Positions 56,135-64,000 of a DNA stretch of 64,000 nt are shown in pieces. Under the pieces are notes generated by a model. That model ran no database searches and had not been told where the DNA came from. It saw nothing but the letters and a program-made list of their open reading frames with translations. The stretch covers positions 21,087,250 through 21,151,249 of the forward strand of contig CM026570.1 in the NCBI GenBank assembly GCA_015143295.1. The letters run 5' to 3'. The position numbers and the translations under genes are program-made. The first letter of the stretch is position 1; each line of letters opens with the position of its first letter. The stretch is from Tetracentron sinense (lineage: Eukaryota; Streptophyta; Magnoliopsida; Trochodendrales; Trochodendraceae).

Positions 56135-56932
56135 CTTTTGCAGAAACTTTCCAAATTTTTCCCACTTTGGTATTTCGGCCATAACTTTTGACTTGCTTAT
56201 CCGATTTTGACGATTTAGACTTCTCATTCAAAGGGGAACAATTTTGTGTCTAATAGAAAAATCCTAATTCTGAGTTTTTAATTACCTAAATGGGCTCTAA
56301 AGATGACTGGTCTGGAAATAGATTTCAGTAACCCATTTTTCAACAAACCTGGTTTTGGAAATCCAACTTTTAACTCAACCCCGACTCAAAATATGAGAAA
56401 ATGGTAAACATGAACCTCGAAGAGGGTTCCAATACCTTTCCAAAAATTCAAGAATCACTTGATTCCAAGTAACGGTGACTAAAATAGAGCTTTATAAATT
56501 TGAGAGTATGTTAAGACATTTCCTTTTTAACACTTAGAACATTTCGAGTGCTTTCACACTCTTTTCCCTCGGGTCCAAAAACCCTATTCACACCTCATGA
56601 CTCGTTACCCCATAGGTTTGTAACCCACCTAGGTGACCATTGAATTCACACCAATATGCATGAGAGGCCCCGGCCTCTTTATGCTTCGTGCACTAGCACT
56701 ATTCACCGCACTATTCACTTACAACCCATTAAATACTTAGGGTATTTTATACCCTTGCATTTACCCACATAGATTATACTTATACTCTCTTTTTGAGACT
56801 CAAAAACTCACCTAAAACCCTCACTTGACTCACCCCACTACCAAGAACAAAATGGGAGACCTTAGGCCTTTACACTATTCACTGACACTATTCATGGCAT
56901 GGTGAACTCGGGTTCCGAGGTTCTATACAGGA

Positions 56933-57879
56933 TTTGGCTTGGCTTATTTTATCATTTGTAATGCCACGTCAACTCTAATTTTGACCCTTTAAGAACTGAA
57001 TTCAATGGTTAGGATTGTGGAGGTTATTTGGGGGTATACATTAGGAGTAATGATAGATTAATTCAATGCAATATGCTTGTTCCCTAAGGCTATTAACAAC
57101 TTCCAACTTAAATCTTAAAATAACTTTAAAAATATCTGAATTACATCTCAAAAAAGAAGATTCCGAAAATGGATTAAAAAGAATATAAATTTTGAGAAAA
57201 TAGAAAAAATAAATAAATACTATTTGTTGATCGCTGTTAGGAAAATATGAAGTTTTTTCAAAAAAAAATTATTCTCCTTTCATAAATTCTTTCTCCCGAA
57301 GGTTGTGTGTGCGTGTGTGTTGATTTGTGTGTTATCTAAAAAAAGATTAGCTGTATTATTAGACTTGATAGATTGGTATACATTGTTATTCCTTTATGCA
57401 CTGTAGCTTTTGGCCTACAACAAATAATTTCAGGGTAGCATGACTAAAGTGATGTGAATTTGTTATTCTAAGAGCCTTAAGTGAACCAATTTTTTTTAAA
57501 GTAGTCATAGTTGATGAAATATTTTTTTATATAGTGAATCTATCACAATTCCGATTTATGGTTAAAGGAAAGGTTTTGGATAATGTTGAGAGTGGGAAGA
57601 AGAAGAATGACCTTAAAAGAAGTTACATTTGGTAATTTGGTCACGTTGTTAAATAAATTTGGATGAAAATTTGTTGGGATTATTAAGATGAGAAATGTTA
57701 ACCCATATGAGAAAGGTTAACTTCCGAAATCTCATGGTGGTAGCAACAACTCTCGCTACTTTTTTGAAAAATTTTATTTTCTTAACATGTTGAAGGGTAG
57801 CAATCATCGGAGAGCTTAAAAAATTGAATTTTACATTTAGGACTAACACTAATCTAATTTAGATGGGATGGGATGGCTA
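56933..57879. other. Intergenic DNA, nothing recognised
   Basis: AT-rich sequence with a GT-rich stretch near 57304-57332. The minus-strand frame 57649-57849 shows no domain. Confidence 0.4.
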
Positions 57880-58003
57880 ACAGGATGTCAACGAGTAAAG
57901 TTTGGGCCTCAGAACCCCTTATAGAGGGTGAGCTCAGGCTGCTGGGCCTATTCAAAAATACAAAAACCCATACCCAAGCCCAAGCCAGACCCATTGGCAT
58001 CCT
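57880..58003. mobile_element. Possible small MITE
   Basis: Ends CAGGATGTCAACGAGT (left) and ACCCATTGGCATCCTA (right), which are imperfect inverted repeats. The inside is rich in GGGCC and CCCAAGCC, as in non-autonomous hAT-like elements. The flanking duplication is unclear (ATGG shared only). Confidence 0.4.
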
Positions 58004-58057
58004 AATGGATATAATGGTATTAAGAGCCATCCTAATGGATATAATGGTATTAAGAGC
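57998..58057. repeat. 30-bp unit repeated twice
   Basis: CATCCTAATGGATATAATGG followed by TATTAAGAGC occurs twice in perfect tandem. Confidence 0.9.
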
Positions 58058-58152
58058 CGTGTTAGCCTTGCTCTGAACCAAAAACCAACACCTGCCTTGT
58101 TTTCAACAAAAAATAGAATACGTCCTTGCATAAGCTTGCTAACTGGCTCAAT

Positions 58153-58189
58153 ATAATAATAATAATAATTATTATTATTATTATTATTT
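58153..58189. repeat. AAT/ATT microsatellite, palindromic
   Basis: A run of AAT units turns into a run of ATT units, giving a self-complementary simple repeat. Confidence 0.9.
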
Positions 58190-59475
58190 ATTTCAGCAAG
58201 TTTACTTAAACTTGTTGAAATCTTGTTGAAATGAGATATACCCTAGCAATAGTTAAAATAGAAAACATTTGGAATTATTAATTTTTCAAAAATGCTAGAC
58301 TAGGCTTTCTCATACTAAGGTGGTGGCAACAAGTATCAGACCATCTACTTGTCGTGTTGCACCAACTTTGTGTATGTGGAAAAAGCACTAGCACTTCTCT
58401 TAATTTTCAAAAAATATAAGTTTAGTTAAGCATTAACTTTAAAATTTTATTCCAACCAAATTGAATTAAATTAGACTCGTATATTCTTGTAATTATCAAA
58501 GATTTCTCTCTGCAAGTGCCATGAAAATCCTGTCTTTGGTAGATGTAGGGAGGCATATGGACTGGCTCGGCCGGACCAAAAGAGACATCTATAAACTGCC
58601 ACATGTAATCTAACTCGGATCTCCTGAGTATATTAATTGGAAAATAATCACCTAATCAGTCGGTGACGTGAGAAGGGACGTCTCGTCTCCCATTTTCTTG
58701 CCATTTGTCCCATTTCTAACCCTATTTAATTGTGGTTAAGATTAATCCACCCTTAGGATTCACCCACCTACCCTTAGTTTTTTTTAAAATAAAATAAAAT
58801 TAATTAATTAAAAGGTTTAAAAAAACTAACCCTAGTTAATGGAAGTTGAAGGTCGGCTATTTGAGAGCGAGGAGGGATAGTCCACTCCTCGGCTGACGAG
58901 GGGACTATTGCTCCTATTATTAATGTGGCCGGCTTCAGCTGAGCTGGGTCAATGCTCAATAACAACACCAAAAGATCACCATTTATTAGACTGATGATGG
59001 AATGCTCCGAACTCATTGCCCCTATAAAATGAAGTCCCCATATGGGACTGTTGAGTAAAGTCGTTTCATAGCCAACGACGCTCTGTGTTGTTTTTTAGTT
59101 GTGGAGCTCACAACGCATGTCCCTCTATGACTAGCCCAATGCAGCAACCCCACGTTAAAGTCTGACAAAGATGCTTCTTTAGTCGGTTACACACAAAAGT
59201 TTGAAAAAGACGTGGCTCTCACTATCTTTATTTATTTATTTTTTGGCCCCATAGGAGCTCTTCCTAGGCGGTTAAGACAAGGGAAGGTATACTACCGCTG
59301 CACCAGAGTATATACATGTCTTCTTACTTAGAAGTAGCTTGCGAGGCCCGGACTTGAAGCGAAGTTGGAAAGGTAACGTAAGTACCATCGATACACATCA
59401 TGTTGTGTTCACTCTGATACAACCAACCAGACATGCCTAATTGAGGGGTTGGGTGAATTTGGCTAAACCCATAGG
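58190..59475. other. Intergenic DNA, no gene seen
   Basis: AT-rich to mixed composition. Small minus-strand frames (58422-58604, 58804-59016) have no recognisable motif. Confidence 0.4.
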
Positions 59476-59891
59476 TTGGGATGGCAACGGGGTGGGTTTG
59501 GGTCGGGGTGCCCCTATCCCGACTCACCCCTAATGGAAAAATCCTACCATAAACCCGTCCCAAACCCGGGGCAGAGCGGGGTACTTAAAATTTTTGAAAA
59601 CAATTTTTAAACCCATCCCCGCCTCATCCCGTCCCGTTAAGCACTAGATGGGGCGAGCCGGGACGGGCTGGGGCTATATTAATAAAAATTAAATAATTTT
59701 TATATTAAAGAACGGATAAAATAGTGATTTGACATTATAAACAGGATGGGACGCCTAAACCCATCCCGGCCCGAACCCCACTCAGGTTTAACTTCAAATT
59801 CCCAAATCGGTCTCTACCCCATTTAAATGGTCCCCAAACCCATCCCAATAAGGGCGGGTTACCCAGTTAGCCCGGCCCGTTGCCATCCCTA
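59476..59891. mobile_element. hAT-type MITE with 8-bp duplication
   Basis: Inverted ends TTGGGATGGCAACGG and CCGTTGCCATCCCTA, 416 bp, flanked by CCCATAGG on both sides (59468-59475 and 59892-59899). Ends like TAGGGATG and an 8-bp duplication are marks of hAT elements. The inside is rich in GGGTCGGG/CCCGTCCC; no transposase. Confidence 0.85.
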
Positions 59892-59899
59892 CCCATAGG

Positions 59900-61078
59900 G
59901 CAACGGTAATGTGATAATGAGCCGTGCTCGGTTCGGATTGATCCGATACATAACTAATGAGCAAACATCCAACCCTAGCCCGGAAGAGAAATGCTAGGTT
60001 AGTGAGATTAGGTGGTTGTTAACCAGCCGAGTACTCGCCCCTATCATTGATTAGTTTTAGGTATACCAACCTATCCTCCCAAAGACACCAGGGCACTTGG
60101 CATGTTGGGTTGTTTGATCTTCTTTCATTATGCCATCATCGTCAATACTGTATCTCAAAGACTTGGTGTCATGTTCTCTCGTTATGTTGTACTAAATGTC
60201 ATAACTTGAATGAGATAGTGCGTTCAAATCTTTCCTCACTCTCCCTTCATGCTATTTTACTCTCCCTTCATGCTATTTTTTTATTTTTATTTTTAAACAT
60301 TTTCTTTCCCTATTAGAGCATTCAAAGCATTCAACTTGTACTATTACACTTTTTCTCACTACAATCATATTAGTCTTTGTTGAATGTGTTCATGCCATTT
60401 TAATCCATTTTATCACCTAGTAACTCTGGTTGCGAGTCTTTAGCTTACCTCTTTACCCAAAAAAAAAATTTACAGAACATACTGATATTATCTTTCATTC
60501 TCGTTCGATTCATCCACATCAACAACTCGGCAACATTAATTTTATGAGTATGATGTTTCATAAAGTGTAGCTTATCCTATCAATTGACATATTATTATCA
60601 AAAAATATTTATTAGAATGCATTGGTCACATTGTCGGGGAAGAACATCTCCACTTAAGCCACTCCACTCTAACTCTATAAACATTATCTTCCTCAATCTC
60701 TTAATTGGTATAAACAATTAAGCCAAAATATCGAAACTAGTCCCTAATCATTGATCTTAAATATTGTCTGGATCCTATTCGTGCTCTTTACTGAAGTTGA
60801 ATTCCATCTTACTCGGTCATAAAATACACAAACAGCTCCACATTTTCAGGGCCGATAAGCTGCCCCAGCTCATGACATTCCCTTATACAATTTTCAACAA
60901 AAACTTGTAGACTAAGCTTATCCGACTATGGTAGACAGATGTTTGACAAGAGAACAATTTAAGATGGTCATTTATTATGAAAATAAAGCATATTAACAAA
61001 ACTCCTGTCCTTTCAGTGTTTTTAGGTTTACACACTAAACACAAGCACACACCATACTCAACGCACACACCCTAACAC
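59900..61078. other. Intergenic DNA, no gene seen
   Basis: AT-rich. ACTCTCCCTTCATGCTATTT is duplicated near 60240-60280. No convincing reading frame. Confidence 0.4.
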
Positions 61079-61394
61079 GAGATCTAATCACAGTTGCAAT
61101 TGAATTCGAGAGAGTTCGGTCGCATCCACAGGCCAACATGGGTTCCTTTTAACTCCTATTAACTGTGTTAAGATTCACTAACCCTTGGATTTCAGTAATA
61201 TAACTTTGGTTTTTAGGAATTTTTTTTTGAACTCCAGTTAAAATAATTTATAAAAAAACTAAAGCTATATATTGAACTCCAAAGGTTAGTGAATCTTAAT
61301 CATACTTAATAGGAATTAAAATGGACACGTGTTAGCTTGTGGGTGCGATTGAATTTTTCCTAAATTCAATCGCAATTGGCTGTGATTCGATCTC
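61079..61394. mobile_element. Foldback MITE
   Basis: Left arm from GAGATCTAATCACAG and right arm ending CTGTGATTCGATCTC are inverted copies over about 140 bp each; inside, AAGATTCACTAACC pairs with GGTTAGTGAATCTT. 316 bp. Flanks CCCTAACAC and CTCAAACAC agree at 7 of 9 positions, compatible with a 9-bp Mutator-like duplication. Confidence 0.7.
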
Positions 61395-62032
61395 CTCAAA
61401 CACACACACGCGCCCAGGCCACTAGGCCATTGCACCCAAAACCCCTGTCCTTGTCATTTTTCTTTTGGTAGTAAGTTATCACTTCAAAGGTCTCATTATT
61501 AGGAAACCAAACAGCCAATTCATCTAATAATCCAACATGAAGGTTCCCACAAACAAAGCAACCTCCACATGCATATAGCACTCCATATCTTTAGCTACTT
61601 TTTTTCAACACCACCACATGTGCCTTCAAATGGTCTCTCCTCCCATGTGAGATATCAGCTTCAACCCCACCAAACACATATCCATAAACATAAAATAATA
61701 GAAAGACCAACAAACTAAATGTCCTCTCTGCCAGGTTAAATCGGCTCCATTCTTGAAGTATTTTCAACTCCAAGTAGGTATAAAATCTTGCTGGCAAAGA
61801 AACAATCCTTATTTCTAATTCTACACAGCCTGCAAAATCATTCAAACAGATGAAAACTAATAATGAATCTGTGTATCCACCCACCAGATATAATTCAAAG
61901 CAAGAGAAATAAATAAACCTTTAATGATAACAGTAGCATGTGATCCAAATGATCTGGTGACCTGGAAAAAAACTAAAGTATCATACAAATCTATCTTCTT
62001 TTACTTTTTGATTCAACATCTCCACCATTATC
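61395..62032 (-). other. Region downstream of the TMK-like gene
   Basis: CA-rich start, then mixed sequence. Minus-strand frames of 61 and 97 codons (61396-61581, 61591-61884) have no recognisable domain and are not called. Confidence 0.35.
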
Positions 62033-62268
62033 AAACCAATCTTCTATACAGGAAAGAATCCAATAAAGAAACAGACAGCTCTCTTGTTTCAGGATTGAAC
62101 ATAATAAAGTTGGGAAGAACAGATGCAAAGGCCAGATAAATGTCGAAACCAAACCAATCTTCTATACAGGAAAGAATCCAATAAAGAAACAGACAGCTCT
62201 CTTGTTTCAGGATTGAACATAATAAAGTTGGGAAGAACAGATGCAAAGGCCAGATAAATGTCGAAAAG
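62033..62268. repeat. Perfect 118-bp tandem duplication
   Basis: The 118 bp beginning AAACCAATCTTCTATACAGG occurs twice with no visible difference, just downstream of the TMK-like stop codon; it probably lies in or near the 3' UTR. Confidence 0.93.
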
Positions 62269-62389
62269 AAAATTAAAGTGAAAAAGAAAAAAAAAAAACT
62301 GTGTTCCTCAATGACCCTATCTTCCATTGGATGAACCAGTTGGAAATCTGTCTTTCTTCTTCTCTCGGTATTTTCTTCTCACTCTCTCG

Positions 62390-64000
62390 TCAGCGGCAAT
62401 CCAATGAATCAAATGTGTTGGGAAACCCAGAAGGCTTCGCGGGTATGCTTGATTGGGTGCGGCTATTGTAGAGATCATCTACCATTGTCGAAGTACCTTC
62501 ATCAGCCTGCCATCTCTGCATGATTTGAGGGAGGCTCATGTGGTCAGTGCTAAAGCTATCTTCTTCTCGATGGCAAGAAGGTTTCCACTGCTCTACAAGA
62601 GGACCCAAGATGTTAACAGCATGCCCCATATCTGGCCTCTGAGATGGCTCGCGAGCTGTGCAATGACCTGCTAGCTCTGCCACCTTGCAGATGTTTCCAT
62701 AGGTCTCATCATCGGGGTTCAGGGTGGAGTCAATAGCTTTTCCAATGTTGTCTTTGTTGATGAGGACCCTTCTGAACCATGTGACCAAATGAGATCTATC
62801 CTCTGGCATGGTCTCGTCTAATGCTTTTCTACCCGTGATCAGCTCCATCAAGACTACGCCAAATGCATAAACATCAACTTTTGTCGTCACCCTTCCTGTA
62901 GCTGTTATGAAACAGGCATCGTGAGTTCAACATGTATAAAATTATATATACCTATGGAACTAAGAGTTACAACAACTTTAAACTTGGAAGGAAAAAAGCA
63001 ATTTGCAACCCACAATTACACAAAACTATACCAAGGTTAAATGCTTTTAGCATGGATTTACCATAGAAGAACACAAGTTCGTGTGCGTGTCTTGAGTGAC
63101 TGATATCAAATTCAAAAAGAAAGAAGCAAAGTAAAACTATAGATTTGATCGAACAAAATATTAGAATAGGTTGAAGAAAGGTTTTGTCTACATGATTCCA
63201 AGTCTGATTAATGGAAAACAAACATTAAGAGAGAAATCATTATCATCAAGACCTTATCCCAACCATTTGGGGTACGGCAACATCCACAATGCGAATTCAA
63301 TTCTGGCATTCAATTGGCTGCTATCAAATATTTTCTCATTATCTCCATTCACATCATTGTTGGCATTTTCTCGGTCTTTTAGATCTTTAACTTTCAACAA
63401 CTCACTCCTCGTTAGCGGGGTCGTTTGTCTTAGTTGAATGTTTCCAAACAATCTTAGTCGACTCTTTCATTTTATCACCTATAGGAGCTACTTCCATACT
63501 CTCTCGAATGCAACCATTTTTGATATTATATATCATTCGCAAGCTACTCCATTATACTCGACCCCTATGGCTACGTCCAACATTCCAAACTAGATATAAT
63601 TGTCAAACACAAAACATGCTACAATAGTGTTCTGAAAATTTAAAAGGAAAAAGAAAATAGAAACGGGAAAAGGTTGGCACATATTGAGAGAAGGAAAATG
63701 TATTGAAAATCCTCAGCACTTGAGGTAGGAGTATTAACAAAATATTGTTATATGGTGAAAATGTAAAGTAATCCTATCTAGGATTGTTCTGAGGTTTGTT
63801 TCCAAGCATCAGATTATGGCATGAATAGTTGAAATACGTATATTTTAAGCAGACATCAGAATGATTCCAGCAAATTTACTTACAAGAAGAAAATCAAAGG
63901 CTGTACTTACCAGCATACTCAGGTGCAAGATATCCAAATGTTCCTGCCAGCCGTGTCTCCAGGGAGTACTTCCCATCAGGTGCATTTTTGACCAAACCGA
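62390..64000 (-). CDS. TMK: TMK-like receptor kinase, last two exons, partial
   Basis: Coding parts on the minus strand are 64000-63911 (partial at the window edge) and 62901-62390, separated by a GT-AG intron (63910-62902, 1009 bp; GTAAGTAC donor, ACAG acceptor). The first exon encodes the kinase activation loop ([20 protein letters not shown], then APEYA); across the junction the frame reads [20 protein letters not shown]. The last exon gives kinase subdomains IX-XI ([20 protein letters not shown]) and the conserved TMK tail ([19 protein letters not shown], ending SLDCR). TMK proteins are plasma-membrane LRR receptor kinases linked to auxin signalling. The frame is intact; the extracellular part lies outside the window. 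Confidence 0.93.
63197..63560. repeat. Dispersed repeat in the TMK-like intron
   Basis: Contains ATCAAGACCTTATCCCAACC then ATTTGGGGTACGG, and further TCTTAGTCGACTCTTTCATT, both resembling a repeat scattered in many plant genomes (possibly non-LTR derived). Recognition is from memory; limits approximate. Confidence 0.4.

Larger units (their letters stand above)
53898..56927 (-). mobile_element. Solo Ty3 LTR (H')
   Basis: On the minus strand it starts TATAGAACC (expected TGTAGAACC, one G-to-A change) and ends GGGGCATTACA; 3030 bp; exact duplication CAGGA at 53893-53897 and 56928-56932. Related to G: same palindrome type (56012-56134), TTCGGCCATAAC box on the plus strand (56172-56240), donor-like AAG|GTAGATAC, hairpin units, the GAGTATTCCATGCTC hairpin and a decayed acidic frame. 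Confidence 0.88.

Noticed and set aside
61396..61884. Small host genes on the minus strand
   Set aside because: Frames of 61 and 97 codons without recognisable motif or splice context.

Overview
This is a plant nuclear window made almost entirely of nested LTR retrotransposons, with one recognisable host gene at the right edge. The plant origin rests on the Ty3 lineages (Tekay-type chromovirus, Athila, Tat/Ogre), the Ty1 lineage with an extra ORF (SIRE type), a hAT-type MITE, and the 3' end of a TMK-like receptor kinase gene with a GT-AG intron. The repeat density suggests a large angiosperm genome; species cannot be named from sequence alone.

Layout. 1-802 is flank. 803-10694 is a complete young Tekay-like element A (TSD GTTAG), inserted in or beside an Athila-like element C (10695 to about 22440), whose gag is split by solo LTR B (12312-14783, TSD AATAG). 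22441-36071 is the 5' part of a minus-strand Tat/Ogre-type element D; its LTR is interrupted by a decayed Ty1/copia element E (25501-35133). 36331-53834 is a truncated Ty3 LTR (I), broken by solo LTR G (37025-39642, TSD AGTGC) and by a minus-strand SIRE-type element F (39652-53155, TSD CAATC). F carries solo LTR H in its gag (48346-50833, TSD AGTAT). Solo LTR H' follows (53898-56927, TSD CAGGA). 56933-64000 is lower-copy DNA with MITEs and the TMK-like gene on the minus strand.

Most unusual content. The LTRs share an architecture that ordinary annotation does not explain. (1) Upstream of the TATA box lie clusters of 12-16 bp palindromes spaced 19-21 bp apart. The CCGATCGATCGG version, with a common spacer of about 60 bp, occurs in Ty3 LTRs A, B and H and also in the Ty1 LTRs of F; two further sites lie ahead of F's third ORF. 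G and H' carry a different palindrome with the same spacing. (2) Downstream, at the same LTR position, each family has tandem units folding into hairpins. Sequences differ between families but pairing is kept, by compensatory changes and by G-U wobbles in the sense RNA. (3) Further on there is a conserved hairpin and a short acidic reading frame with a PW-[IV]-EE-x-Y core, present in at least five LTRs. (4) Element A has a 136-bp GT-AG segment between gag and protease whose removal joins the two frames exactly.

Apart from A, which has one nonsense change and two frameshifts, the coding regions are heavily broken. Many of the stops are C-to-T or G-to-A changes, as expected for methylated repeats. 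All statements are read by eye; no database search or folding program was run.
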